Part shown: piece by piece, positions 19,301 through 30,431 of the stretch | Numbering within the stretch: the stretch's first letter is position 1 | How the letters are laid out: each line of letters starts with the position of its first letter | NCBI GenBank assembly: GCA_026419775.2 | Contig: JAOPGA020001632.1 | Span: 62,001-126,000, forward strand | Reading direction: 5' to 3' | Source of the DNA: Acrasis kona | Lineage: Eukaryota > Heterolobosea > Eutetramitea > Acrasida > Acrasidae | DNA: 64,000 nt | Translations under genes and position numbers: made by a program | Notes under the pieces: model-generated | What the model was told of the DNA's origin: nothing | Databases searched by the model: none | Seen by the model: the letters and a program-made list of their open reading frames with translations, nothing else

Positions 19301-22300
19301 CTCCGCCGCCATCGATCGGTAAAACGGTGATGATCAAATTCGAATTTTCCATCAATGTGAATTGATAATATGCAAATTCGTTTCGATCCAATCTACCTCC
19401 TTGTTGGATTCCTTCGGGCAGAATGTGATTGGTGAAATGTTTGGTCGCAGTGATCAAGTACACGCTATCTCTATAACCATAGGTGCTGATTTTATAATTC
19501 GAATAGGATTTGAAATTCATGTCGCTGGGTTGAATTTTAACTTGATCGATGGTATCGAAATTACTGGTCCATTGGTAATTGTTCTTATCTGGAATTTGAT
19601 CGTTCGAATTAATGTACAAATCTGCATCTCCGCTAATGCTGGATAAGGTCACGGTGAACGTTCCGTTGTCGTTGAATAAATATTCGAAATGATTGTACTT
19701 GTCTTGGTTGACCGACATGATTTGTGGTTGACCGTCGAGTAGATTCAAAGCAGTGTTGGACGATTGAACGTATGCAACGATGGTGAACGAACTAGTGAGC
19801 GATCGAGAATCACCTAATACGCCAATGTATAATTTGGTAGATTGATATTTGGGATCATCATGTGGAATCACCAACACATCGAATCCACCATTTTCAGATT
19901 TCCAAGTGGGATTCGAATCTTTGGTGGGTGGAGAATCTTTGGAAACATACATGTCGACATCTCCATTTAATGTGGTTAATGCAATCACTAATTGTTGACC
20001 AGCTGATAAATTAGGTCCGTTCAATGTGAATTGGTGATATTTGGTTTGGTTGACCGACGATCGGATGGGTTTACCGATCAACAATTCGTTCGGATCTTTT
20101 AAATTAAATCCTAATTTATCATAAACGGTTTCTAATCCATAAGCATCTCTCGCAATCACATTCACCACGTAACTCGAATCTTGAGTGACGTCCAAATCAA
20201 ATGACAATGAATCAGAAAAATCGGGCGGCACGTCAACGGTGCCAATCTGAGTGCTTTGTTCGTGATATTTGATACTACATGGGGTATCGAAATTAACATC
20301 ATTTTGTAAATCTCTTTGAATGGGTCTCTTGTATACATGATAAGTGATGGGCATGCGATATGCATTATGAGTGGTACATTTCTTGAATGTCAATCTCATC
20401 AAATTAGTGGCGACCAATCCAGATTTTTCAATTTTGGGATCGGATAGAATGGGCCGCTGATCTACTTTTGTATTTGCGTAAATACTTTGCCAACGAGTAC
20501 GAGTGCTCGTTGCAGTTTTGATGAAATAATAAGAATTAGTTTTGCTCGAATCATCGATGATTTGTGTGAATTTGGATTTGGAAGAAACGGTACTTGCCAA
20601 GGTGTGTTTTTCTGCTGTGGGCGATGGATCATCTACGCTCATGTAGAATTGATCGGCTGGATAATCGTCACAACTATCGACACTTGCATAAAATCGTTTG
20701 CTGTTTTGTAGAGACAATACTCGATAACTACGAGATTCTCCCGCTCGAGTGACAAATTTATTAGATTGTTCTTGGGTGACTCGAATGGGAGTATCGGAAT
20801 CACCTACCGATAATTGAACTCGAATCGGTGATTTTGAATTGGATGTGATCGAAATGTATAATGGTCTATAAAAATCCAATTGGGTCGAATTGATGCGCAT
20901 CACCAAATCTTGATTTGCATTCGTGTGATTCCATCGAGATGATCCATGACGAGGCGATCGATCGATTTGACTCACGTAAACATTGAAGGACGCATCTGGC
21001 GTTAACAAATTCACATAAACATAAATCAAATCGCTATTCCAAAATCCATCTCTGTATCGATAAACATTTGCTGTGGAATTCGAAATCTCTGCCATGCGAA
21101 CTTCGCCCAACGTTAATTGACCGACGATCGGATCATAATAATCGTCGATCGAAGAAATGGTAAATTGAGAATCTTCGATTCCATAAATTGAATAATCGAA
21201 TCGACCAGATCCACTTATCGATGCATGATGACCTGGCCACGTTTCATCCTTGATTTGATAATTGGTAGAATTTGCTTTTTGACCATTGTTGTTCATATAC
21301 AAAATGGTACTTCCCACTAGCAATGTAACGGTCGTGGACAGGGTGCCGCTACCAAATGTTTTGTAATTGCGATAGGAACCTGCTTTGACGTATTCTTGTC
21401 TACTATATCCATTTGCACTCAACGTGACGCTTTGGGTGGTGACCGTCAAATCAAATGTGGAATTGCCCGAATAGCCGTACACTCCGATATAGTAGTATTT
21501 GTTGCCGGTGGCTTCGATCGTTAACGAATCTCCGCCATAATCTCTCTTGAAGAATTCGTGCATTTCCTTCTTCTTTTGTTGGTTTTGTTTCTTTGGAAGA
21601 AATGTACAAATCTGCATCCGTTCGCAACGTGATGATTTTTAAATTAAATGTTAATTGGCCGTCGTTGGGCATGTAGTAACTATAATGAGCGTATCGATCG
21701 GGTAGTACCGTTCCTCTCACGCTGGTATCGTCGTTGAGATTTGTGATCGAATCGCTATTCGCTGTTAATGTAAATGTGGTGGATTGGTATCCATAGACGG
21801 CAATGTATAATCTTTTTGGCGATTCTAATTTAATGTAATTGGGATCGTTTTGTTCGATTGTGATTACGTCGCCTTGAGCCGATGCGCTGCTCCAAATCTT
21901 TTTGGTACTGCTCACGTCTTCTTCGACTCCCACGTACAAATCAGCATCGCGTTGTGCGCTGACCGAAATGATAATGTTGGAAGTGGTATTGATCGCATCA
22001 AAATAGAATTTTCGGTAATGATCTCTTTCAATGTAATAAGAAACACTTTTGCCTTCTAGCAATCGAGTGTGTTGTACTTTGGTGTTCGCTGTGATCATGT
22101 AGGAGGAATCGGATTCGCTCAATACTCCGACGTAGTAAATTCCATCGGCTGCATCGGGCACTTGAATCATTTGAATGATCAAAGTTTCGTTCGATTTTTT
22201 TGAATGGGATTGTTTGGTTGGGTAATGATTCGAATCGTCTCCCAAGTAGAGTTGAATTGAACCACTTTGAGTCGGTGCCGCCGTGAATTCGACGTATCGA

Positions 22301-23468
22301 TTATCGGTCTTTGATTCATCATTGTACGTAAATTTATAATAATCATATTTGTTTGCTAATCCCATCGCACTTTGTGATTGTCCATCAATGAGGATGGTCG
22401 ATGTGCCGCTGGGCCTGACCACTAATGTGTAAATGGTGGCGAATGCAAACGCTCTCACGGCAATGTAATAGGTGGATAATGTGGGGTTGTTGATGCTGAC
22501 TTGATCGAATCCAATTTTCATTGATTTGAACTCGGCGTCGCTTTGAGATGGTTTTTGATTGGTTCTGCTCACGTATAAATCAGGATCCCCACCGCGCGTA
22601 TTTGGTTCTAATTGAATTACGAGATTATCGGTCGGAGTGGTGAGATTGAACGCAAAGTATGCGTAGCTCGATGGATCCAATTCGAGTCGAATAGGTATGT
22701 TTTGGATCAATTGAGTTTGGGTGGCAAAGTGGGTCAGTCCGATGGCCAAAAGTAGATGATTGGAATCCAACTACAGAAATGTAATATGTGGTGTTGGGTG
22801 ATGTGAATGGGATCACCAACAAGTCGCTTCCGAAAAGTACTTGTCTGTAGTCGTAATGAGTGCTGTTGGGATATTGGACCGTCGTGCTGACGTAAATGTC
22901 CGGATCTCCGGTGATGGCCACGTTCGATAGCAGTATCTTTCCGGATTCATTTTCGTCGGGTGTGTATCGGAAGTAAATTGATTCGCGAGCTCTGACGCGT
23001 GCAAGTTGTGGTATTCCTTCGTATAGGGTGACATGTTCTAGTTGACCGTATGTGAGTGGATGATGGATGGTGATGGATGAACTTACTGTTTGACAGATAG
23101 GCCAGAATGGAAAAATCGACATCTGATTTTATGGACAATGCACCAATGTATGCCTTGCGTTTGGTTGCAAAAGGAGAGGTTGAATTGATTGCAATGAAAT
23201 CTGATCCAGTGCCTGCGCTCTTCAGGTCATATGTGTCTTTTGTGGGCGAAGAGTCGAATTTAATGTATAGATCGGCATCACCACTAAATGGTGTGACTAT
23301 AAAAACCAACTCATTCGCTTGGTCGATTGATCCTTCCGGTATGTCGACCACGAACTGGTCCATGGTATCTTTAAGTAACCGATTTTTTACGGATACTCCA
23401 AGATTTAGATTTTGCTGAGCAAATATCGTCGAAAATAGTAAGAGTGTGAACAGCAGTATCTTCTTCAT
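16341..23468 (-). CDS. Giant PPC-repeat membrane protein
   Basis: Exons 23087-23468 and 16341-23037 (intron 49 nt). The start at 23468 begins a signal peptide (MKKILLFTLLLFSTIFAQ). With two single-base corrections near 22746 and 21566 the frame runs unbroken for about 2358 aa. The ectodomain repeats a 120-130-residue beta unit at least eleven times, with hallmarks such as GDPDLYVST, DSVTI or DVLVI, and YYIAVHGY. This is the pattern of bacterial PPC (pre-peptidase C-terminal) domains. No protease domain was found. One transmembrane helix (IILFVFGLLVALYLIVGMIY) precedes a cytoplasmic tail with PHFDFWCDLPFLIKDG, like the tails of mannose-6-phosphate-receptor-like proteins, and ending in a possible sorting stretch. 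Surface adhesion or cargo binding is plausible. Confidence 0.78.
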
Positions 23469-23675
23469 GCTGTTACTCGTTTTTTCAAAGTTTGTGATCA
23501 CAAGTGGTTGACCTTCGGAGATTTATTATCCTTGATATCCCAGGCGATATGTGTTTGTTCCTCCGGTTCTCCATGTCACAAAACCAACCTTGCAATTTGA
23601 TGAATAGAAAATTGTATGTGAAATTATACAATGTATTCTAACAATTGATAGTACGATAAAAGGTTATTTTTATTT

Positions 23676-24767
23676 TTAACGATCAAGCTTTCTATATGCA
23701 ACACTTGGACCCACTTCCAGATACTCTTCTTTACTGATCCAGTTTTCTTGGAATGTGCTTAGAGAGGAAAGAATAGATCCACCAAGCCAAACCAATTCCT
23801 CCCTCCCCTCGTCAGCAACTATTCCATACTTGACTCTGTTACCCTTCTGACCGCGAGCGAGTTCCTTTGACAGGCGTTCTTCGAAACCTGTGAATAAAGT
23901 AGTTCCTCCACTCAGCACAATATTCCCTTGTAACTCTTTTCTAATGTCAATGTCACATTTTTGAACAGCTTGAAATATACATTCGTGTACTCCCATTCCT
24001 TCAATTCCCATTAATGTGGGCCGGAATAATGCCTCGGGGCACTTGTAAAGTTCGTCACTAACTGCAATGCGTGTTCCGTCAGGCAGCTCGTACTCTTTCT
24101 CTTCATTGCTTTCCTTATCATAATCTTGACTAACGAAACAATATTTCTCTTTGAATCTTTTTGAAAGCTCAGCCTCTGCTTTAGTAAATCTATATCCTTT
24201 ATCTGATAAAAGTGTGGTTAAGAATTTGGTCAAATCCCTTCCTGCCAAACCAAGATTGCATATGGCATGGGTGACATGGTAACCATCATAAACAGGCACA
24301 ACGTTGGTGACACCCTCGCCACTACTTACAACTATTCCACTAGTTCTTCCTGAAGCGTAAAGTGTGAGATCGGCATGATATGCTACATAAAGAGACATAG
24401 CGTTGAACTTGTCGAACATTATGGAAAACATCTCCTCTCTGTTGAATTTTAAATCCAAAAGTGCATCTGTTATTAAAACGGGATAATCTTCGACCGGGAC
24501 GCCGACTGAGTTCAGCGCGTGTGACCACACCTTTTCCATATCACCCCATGACGTAATAACTCCCCTCTCAATAGGGTGATGTACTTTTAGCATACGTCTT
24601 CTCTCGACTGCTTTTTCACCAACGTAAGTTCTCTTATTTTGTATGCTGACCGTAGGTACACCGACAACACTTCTGAATACAGCAGTTGGTGCGTCCTCAC
24701 CAGCAAGACCTACTCTGCACACTCCCGATCCATTATCGATAACTATGGCTTGGCAATCGTCCGACAT
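23676..24767 (-). CDS. Divergent actin-like protein
   Basis: About 363 aa. I choose the ATG at 24767 because MSDDCQAIVIDNGSGV matches the actin N-terminus; an upstream ATG would add ten residues. Recognisable actin blocks: IDNGSGVCRVGLAGEDAP, YVGEKAV, GVITSWGDMEKVW, LYASGRTSGIVVSSGEGV, NIVLSGGTTLFTGFEERL and WLGGSILSSLSTFQENWIS. Differences from ordinary actin: the DNase-loop is about five residues shorter; Gln137 is His (VAYHADL); Asp154 is Ser (VVSSGEG); His161 is Asn (VTNVV); and the C-terminal Lys-Cys-Phe is replaced. These are nucleotide-hydrolysis and contact positions, so altered ATPase and polymerisation are inferred. It is not a clear member of any named Arp class. Confidence 0.85.
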   Translation of the reverse strand: MSDDCQAIVIDNGSGVCRVGLAGEDAPTAVFRSVVGVPTVSIQNKRTYVGEKAVERRRMLKVHHPIERGVITSWGDMEKVWSHALNSVGVPVEDYPVLITDALLDLKFNREEMFSIMFDKFNAMSLYVAYHADLTLYASGRTSGIVVSSGEGVTNVVPVYDGYHVTHAICNLGLAGRDLTKFLTTLLSDKGYRFTKAEAELSKRFKEKYCFVSQDYDKESNEEKEYELPDGTRIAVSDELYKCPEALFRPTLMGIEGMGVHECIFQAVQKCDIDIRKELQGNIVLSGGTTLFTGFEERLSKELARGQKGNRVKYGIVADEGREELVWLGGSILSSLSTFQENWISKEEYLEVGPSVAYRKLDR

Positions 24768-24882
24768 TGTTATTTGTTTGGTTTGTAATGCTGTCACATG
24801 TCACGTGATGGACAACAAGGAGAATAAATATAGATCAATTCACATATTAATGCTTTATAATTTACATTGTTGTTTACATAGT

Positions 24883-25305
24883 TTAGATCCCTGTGGATCC
24901 AAAGCCACCACTCTGTCTTACAGTTAGGTCCAGTTCTTCAACCTCAACAACAGGCAAAATTGAAATCTTCTCTAAAATAAATTGAGCAATCCTATCTCCC
25001 TTTTTAATCACAAACTCTACTTCAGAGTGATTGAACAGCACTACACCAAGGTTGCCACGATAATCAGAGTCTACGACTCCCGCACCAGTATCTATAAAAT
25101 GTTTTAAGGCCAATCCGGATCTTGGTGCTACTCTTCCATAATGTCCAAGAGGAACGGCGACGGCAAGGTCTGTGGGAACAAGAATTTTACCACGTGCTGG
25201 CACGGTTATGTCATAAGCAGATGACAAATCATAGCCTGCGGCATGTTCAGAGGATCTTGTTGGCAATGTTGCGTTTGGGGTCAACTTCTTCACCAATAGA
25301 GACAT
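24883..25305 (-). CDS. dut: dUTP pyrophosphatase (trimeric dUTPase)
   Basis: Hydrolyses dUTP to dUMP and pyrophosphate, keeping uracil out of DNA and supplying dUMP for thymidylate synthesis. At 140 aa it is a normal length for the homotrimeric form. All five family motifs are present in order: [48 protein letters not shown] and the C-terminal arm GGFGSTG. No targeting extension is seen, so it is probably cytosolic or nuclear. It lies about 115 bp upstream of the actin gene on the same strand and is divergent from the fumarase gene. Confidence 0.95.
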   Translation of the reverse strand: MSLLVKKLTPNATLPTRSSEHAAGYDLSSAYDITVPARGKILVPTDLAVAVPLGHYGRVAPRSGLALKHFIDTGAGVVDSDYRGNLGVVLFNHSEVEFVIKKGDRIAQFILEKISILPVVEVEELDLTVRQSGGFGSTGI

Positions 25306-25510
25306 TCTTAAATGCTGCGAAAATTAGTTGACCTCTTTAGAACCATCCGTTAAAAGGTCAACTTCGATAACACATAGAATCATGAAAAGCATTCACAACC
25401 AACCTGCAAGATATAACTACCAGTGTTACGATTTTACTTCAAAATTCTCTTCTACTTTACAAATTCTGTTATGAAAGTTGTAAAGGAATTGTAAGAAATC
25501 AGTTTACAAA

Positions 25511-27208
25511 ATGCTCTCAAAGACCTTCTCTCGCAATCTTCTCATCCGTACTGTGACAAATTCAAGAGCGTACTCCACACAATTCAAATACGCTGATTTG
25601 TTCCAGATACCCAAACACGACGTTCCATACCGTCTGGTTACAAGCGAGCATGTATCCACTATTAAAGTACATGATGAGAAGACTGGAGATACGAAGGAGG
25701 TTCTTCAAGTTGAACCTGAAGCAATTGCAAAGTTAACTGAGGCTGCCATGTCCGACATTGCGTACCTACTCCGTCCAAAGCATTTGCAACAGTTATCAAA
25801 TATTTTGAAAGACCCTGAGGCATCACAAAATGACAGGTTTGTAGCAACCACACTGCTTAAAAATGCAGTGATTGCGTCCGGTCGCAACTTACCTGGATGT
25901 CAAGACACCGGAACGGCCATAGTTCTTGGAAAGAAAGGGCAGTATGTGTGGACCAATGGAAAAGATGAGGAAGCCATTTCCAAGGGAGTGTTCAAAACTT
26001 ACACAGAGCAGAATTTAAGATATTCACAAGTGGCACCGCTCAACATGTACGAGGAAAAGAACACAGGTAGCAACTTGCCCGCACAAATTGACATTTTTGC
26101 AACCAAGGGTAACGAGTACAACTTTTTGTACGTTGCAAAAGGAGGTGGAAGTGCCAACAAAACATTTTTGTTCCAGCAGACCAAAGCACTGCTCAATCGC
26201 AACAGTCTCATGAAATTCTTGGAAGAGAAGATTGCAAGCATCGGTACCTCAGCCTGTCCACCCTATCACTTGGCCATTGTAATTGGTGGTTTGAGTGCAG
26301 AATTGACTCTAAAGACTGTTAAATTGGCCAGCTGCAAGTATTATGACGATTTACCAACAACCGGAGATGAAACCGGCAGAGCGTTCCGCGATGTTGAGTT
26401 GGAGAAGGAAGTTCACGAGATGACAAGAAAGATGGGAATTGGTGCCCAGTTCGGTGGAAAATACTTTTGTCACGACATTCGTGTGATTCGTCTACCACGT
26501 CATGGTGCCTCATGTCCAGTCGGTCTTGGTGTATCATGCAGCGCCGATCGTCAAGTCTTGGGAAAGATCAACAGCGAAGGTGTCTTTTTGGAACAATTAG
26601 AAACAGATCCAGCAAGTTACTTGCCAGAAGTTCAGGAAAATGAAGTCAGCAGCGAAGTAGTCAAAATTGATCTCAATCAACCAGCAACAGAAATATGTAA
26701 AATCTTAACACAATATCCCATCAAGACGCGTCTAAGCCTAACTGGTCCCTTAATCGTGGCTCGTGACATTGCACATGCAAAACTCAAGGAAAGACTTGAC
26801 CGCGGAGAGGGTCTACCTCAATACTTTAAGGACCACATGGTCTACTACGCTGGTCCAGCCAAGACTCCAAAAGGAATGGCTTCTGGTTCATTCGGACCAA
26901 CCACCGCTGGTCGCATGGACTCTTATGTGGATTTGTTCCAAAAGAATGGAGGCAGCTTAATCTCTTTGGCCAAAGGTAACAGAAGTAGAGATGTGACAAA
27001 GGCATGTAAGTCAAATGGAGGTTTCTACTTGGGTTCCATCGGAGGTCCTGCGGCAGTGTTGGCACAACAAAACATTAAGAAGGTAGAGGTCGTTGAGTAT
27101 GCGGAACTTGGTATGGAAGCAATCTGGAAGATTGATGTTGTGGACTTCCCTGCATTTATTGTTGTGGACGATAAGGGTAATGACTTTTTTGCAAGTTGGT
27201 CTCATTAA
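25511..27208 (+). CDS. Fumarate hydratase, class I (Fe-S), mitochondrial
   Basis: Converts fumarate to L-malate in the TCA cycle using a labile 4Fe-4S cluster. It has 565 aa, normal for the single-chain class I enzyme, in one exon. The N-terminus ([20 protein letters not shown]) is Arg-rich, lacks acidic residues and fits a mitochondrial presequence. Family blocks: [79 protein letters not shown] and [18 protein letters not shown]. Conserved Cys in GCQDTG, SACPP and KACKSNGG are candidate cluster ligands. Many protists carry this class rather than the iron-free class II enzyme. Confidence 0.95.
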   Translation: MLSKTFSRNLLIRTVTNSRAYSTQFKYADLFQIPKHDVPYRLVTSEHVSTIKVHDEKTGDTKEVLQVEPEAIAKLTEAAMSDIAYLLRPKHLQQLSNILKDPEASQNDRFVATTLLKNAVIASGRNLPGCQDTGTAIVLGKKGQYVWTNGKDEEAISKGVFKTYTEQNLRYSQVAPLNMYEEKNTGSNLPAQIDIFATKGNEYNFLYVAKGGGSANKTFLFQQTKALLNRNSLMKFLEEKIASIGTSACPPYHLAIVIGGLSAELTLKTVKLASCKYYDDLPTTGDETGRAFRDVELEKEVHEMTRKMGIGAQFGGKYFCHDIRVIRLPRHGASCPVGLGVSCSADRQVLGKINSEGVFLEQLETDPASYLPEVQENEVSSEVVKIDLNQPATEICKILTQYPIKTRLSLTGPLIVARDIAHAKLKERLDRGEGLPQYFKDHMVYYAGPAKTPKGMASGSFGPTTAGRMDSYVDLFQKNGGSLISLAKGNRSRDVTKACKSNGGFYLGSIGGPAAVLAQQNIKKVEVVEYAELGMEAIWKIDVVDFPAFIVVDDKGNDFFASWSH

Positions 27209-27381
27209 ACTATATATTTTGTAATTTATACTCTGTTACATAACTAAGTTTTTTGTTGCATAGACACGTCCGTCCACTCCGGTGTTTCCTGAAGAACGGA
27301 GTTGTGTGACAGATTGTAATAATCAAATGCTTCTCCTAACAAACTCCAGTTGATCATACAGTTGTACAAAGAAAACTAATC

Positions 27382-28053
27382 ATGTCAAAGAACGCTGCTG
27401 TTAAACTACGTTACTTTAATTTTTGGGGAAAAGCAGAGTCTATTCGTTTGTTTTTTGAAGATTTTCAAATTCCCTACGTTGAGGAACGAATTGAGAGAGA
27501 TCAGTGGTCTGACAAGAAACCTGAATATTACAAGAGTGGAATCTGTCCATTTGGTCAATTACCAGTGGTTTCGGATGGATCAAAGCATTTAGCCCAAAGT
27601 CGTGCAATTTTAAGATATTATGCAAAGAAGTATGATGGTTATGGTGATACGCCTGAACAACAATACTTATGCGACCAAGCGGCAGAAGGTCTGTTTGATT
27701 ATCGACCCAAATTTGTGCAACTCCTGAATGAACCAGAAGATAAATTTGAAGAGAAGAAGAAGGCATATGTCGAAACTGAGATCCCCATTTTTGTGGACGC
27801 ATTCGAAGGATTATTGCGCAACAATCCAGAAGCTGGGCCCTATTTCGCGAGACCCAACAAAATCACATTCGCGGACATTTGTGTTTTCGACTTTTTAATT
27901 TGTCTGATCAGGTTGGATGGGAATTGCCTTGATAAGCATAACACTCCACTTTTGAAAGATTTCTATCAAAGAATGGCAAGTAGACCAAACATTATAAAGT
28001 ACATTAACTCTGGTCGCAGGCCAGAAAGAGTCAATAAATCAAAGAATGGTTGA
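27382..28053 (+). CDS. Glutathione S-transferase (sigma/alpha-like)
   Basis: Cytosolic enzyme that conjugates glutathione to electrophiles, or isomerises lipids in the case of sigma-class members. It is a single exon of 223 aa. The thioredoxin-like N-domain has YFNFWGKAESIRLFFED with a candidate catalytic Tyr at position 11, then FGQLPVVSDG with the cis-Pro, and QSRAILRYYAKKYD, where Gln-Ser binds the glutathione gamma-glutamyl. The alpha-helical C-domain includes KITFADICVFDFL (N-capping and hydrophobic staple). The Lys-rich C-terminus is longer than usual. Confidence 0.92.
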   Translation: MSKNAAVKLRYFNFWGKAESIRLFFEDFQIPYVEERIERDQWSDKKPEYYKSGICPFGQLPVVSDGSKHLAQSRAILRYYAKKYDGYGDTPEQQYLCDQAAEGLFDYRPKFVQLLNEPEDKFEEKKKAYVETEIPIFVDAFEGLLRNNPEAGPYFARPNKITFADICVFDFLICLIRLDGNCLDKHNTPLLKDFYQRMASRPNIIKYINSGRRPERVNKSKNG

Positions 28054-28423
28054 AATGTAGATCAATTAAATTCTTCAACATCAAATTTAAAACATGTTGT
28101 TTTTACTCAATCATCATTATTATTTCTTATTGTTTTTAAAGATTAAAACAACTACGGTGTCACGGTATTGAATACTGATAACTGTCTAGTATTCTGAAGT
28201 TGCACATCAACAACGATTACTGCGAAGTGTGTCCGTCGGGGTTATTGTTTATCTATTTTTAAACAAAATCGGGTATACCGTTGGGAGTTCGAAACTAAAA
28301 ATTCACATTGATTTTGATCTATCTGATAAATGATTGGGGTATTAGTCAATCAACATTAATCAGAAAATTTCCACCCACTAAATTATTTAACCGAATCAAC
28401 ACACCCTATATTATACCATTAAT
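28054..28423. other. Intergenic stretch
   Basis: AT-rich region between two plus-strand genes. No coding-like frame, tRNA or repeat was recognised. Confidence 0.45.
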
Positions 28424-29461
28424 ATGTCTTGCACAAATTCATACAACGATCATGCCCTATTGAACACACCTCTTCAACAAAGCAAGCGACCTGGAAGCAA
28501 AATACTTGGACAGATAAAAGTAACTCGCAACATTTCTGCGACAAGGACGGAGGTCTTAAGTGAGCCTCTCGACTTTCCAGAGAGCGGCGTACTTTATGTT
28601 TTCCACACAGATAAATGGGCCAACAAGATGAGCTTTTATGATAAGGTAGCCTACTCCTTTGGTATACCTTCCACACAAAAACCTGTTCACTGCTCGTACT
28701 TAAATACAAGAGTCATGCATTACGAGCGTACGTGTCAAGGTGTTTACTATTGTAAGCACCACAATGAAAGTAATGAACAGTGTACTGTAAAGCCAGCCCG
28801 GTTTAGATTCCATGCGTGTGCCGTCCACAAGCAGAGCCTTCAAAAGAGCACGAACAAATGTCCAGTCAAGTTACATTTTTATGTTCCCATTGACACCAAC
28901 GACCATCGTCGCTTACTACTTTGTTTGAACGACCACAACCATGCACTCCTCAGACCCACGAAGCCAATAGCCGTAAGGCCACAAGCAACCAACCCCTCCA
29001 CATTATCACCAAGTCCACTCTCGCCTGGTGCGTCATGTGACTCTCCCTCAGTATTATCAACCCCCTCACCTATTCCTGACTCACCATTGACACCACGTGA
29101 TGACGTCTCTGTTGCTACAACTGTCGCAACAAAGTCACATGTCCACACGAATCCAACACGGTCAACCAGCGTGCTTGGTGTGAAAAGATCGCATGAGGAA
29201 GTGTCACCCCCAATCCATCTTTATTCACAACCCAAAATGCAAACAAACACACCAACAATAACGTCGCCAAGAGAGGGCCTCGGCCACCACAAAAGAATGA
29301 AGTTATCAGCCTCCTCAGAGTGCTTGTTAAGCATTTGCAGCATCGTAAACAGTTGTAAACCAGAGATGCTACACGGAATGTACGACGGCTATGACGAGCA
29401 ACCTAATTCATATGTACAACTACCTTCAATATCTACTCTCGGCCTAGATTTTAGGTTTTAA
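28424..29461 (+). CDS. Probable nuclear zinc-binding protein (WRKY-GCM1/FLYWCH-like)
   Basis: Single exon, 345 aa. Residues about 40-185 form a Cys/His-rich module (TCQGVYYC, HACAVHKQS, NKCPVKLHF, LCLNDHNHALL). The closing H-x-H after two spaced Cys is the arrangement seen in WRKY-GCM1 and FLYWCH-type DNA-binding fingers, so a transcription factor is possible. The rest is a Pro/Ser/Thr-rich, presumably disordered region with basic clusters (GVKRSHEE, HHKRMKLS) that could act as nuclear signals. Family assignment is tentative. Confidence 0.55.
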   Translation: MSCTNSYNDHALLNTPLQQSKRPGSKILGQIKVTRNISATRTEVLSEPLDFPESGVLYVFHTDKWANKMSFYDKVAYSFGIPSTQKPVHCSYLNTRVMHYERTCQGVYYCKHHNESNEQCTVKPARFRFHACAVHKQSLQKSTNKCPVKLHFYVPIDTNDHRRLLLCLNDHNHALLRPTKPIAVRPQATNPSTLSPSPLSPGASCDSPSVLSTPSPIPDSPLTPRDDVSVATTVATKSHVHTNPTRSTSVLGVKRSHEEVSPPIHLYSQPKMQTNTPTITSPREGLGHHKRMKLSASSECLLSICSIVNSCKPEMLHGMYDGYDEQPNSYVQLPSISTLGLDFRF

Positions 29462-29543
29462 ATAGAAAAACATTAATGTACAACAGAAACAAACATTATT
29501 GTTCACTTGTAGTGAATAAAAATTATATTTATTATTTAACATT

Positions 29544-30431
29544 TTATTGTACTTGTTTGACTACTTTGATAAAGTCACCAGCAAACTCCAACATGATGAC
29601 CTTTCCTGTATAATTGTCTATTCCGAATAAGCGGTTGTTACGATAAGGAGAAACCTTCAAAAGCGAAAGTTGAGCTGCATCACCAGAGCACATGTTGAAG
29701 CCGCTAGATCCGTTCCATTTCCATAGCCTTCCTGCCAGATCAAGCCCAAACACATCATGTCTATAACATACACACATATCTATAAACTTAAACTGTAAAG
29801 TAACTAGTGACTTGTGGGTGAGTCTAAATACAGTTCCATCAGGACCGAGCGCCCATATTTCACGTTTTCCCAGGTATTTAGGTCCTATTTTGACGGATGA
29901 CATTTCTATGTCCTGGTACTGTGACCATTTTGTGTTGTGCTTTAGGAAGTTGGCGTACATGAGGTGGCCATCATGGTTTATGGCAAAAACCTTTTTCGGT
30001 GTCTTGGCGGATATAGTTTTGATTTTAGTTGTCAAGTCTGGTGATATCAATTCCATAACATTCTTTCTGCTGCTATATCTATACAATTGCATGTCTTGCT
30101 TCCCAACGGCAAACAGGGTACTTGTCAGTAAGCCGTTTTCAACAGCGTAAATATCACGGAATAAGAGACCTTGGGTGTCCACCTCGGCCCAACGCATAAC
30201 CGCGTCTTTTCTATACATCTTATAGAGCTTGCCTGCCTCACTAAGGGCAAAGGTGTTTCTTCTGCCTGTTGATGATATTGTGGCTATAGCATTTTGTCTT
30301 CTTTTAATGCTCCTCCCTTTTGTAGAGAGATCGTTTGTTGTGAACTCGTCATTCGTTATTGGTTGTATTAAGAATGATTTATTTTGGAAAGTTTGCTGTA
30401 CCAGCACTGCTGAGTCTCCTGGGCTGTTCAT
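29544..30431 (-). CDS. Beta-propeller protein (tectonin-like), unknown role
   Basis: Single exon, 295 aa, with no signal peptide. From residue about 50 there are repeated blade-like units of the form FAL-x3-GKLYKMY, FAVGKQDMQLYRYS, FAINHDGHLMYANF, WALGPDGTVFRLT and FGLDLAGRLWKWNG, spaced 40-45 residues apart. This fits a five- or six-bladed tectonin/RCC1-like propeller used for protein or glycan binding. The exact family is not certain. The N-terminal 50 residues are polar. Confidence 0.6.
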   Translation of the reverse strand: MNSPGDSAVLVQQTFQNKSFLIQPITNDEFTTNDLSTKGRSIKRRQNAIATISSTGRRNTFALSEAGKLYKMYRKDAVMRWAEVDTQGLLFRDIYAVENGLLTSTLFAVGKQDMQLYRYSSRKNVMELISPDLTTKIKTISAKTPKKVFAINHDGHLMYANFLKHNTKWSQYQDIEMSSVKIGPKYLGKREIWALGPDGTVFRLTHKSLVTLQFKFIDMCVCYRHDVFGLDLAGRLWKWNGSSGFNMCSGDAAQLSLLKVSPYRNNRLFGIDNYTGKVIMLEFAGDFIKVVKQVQ

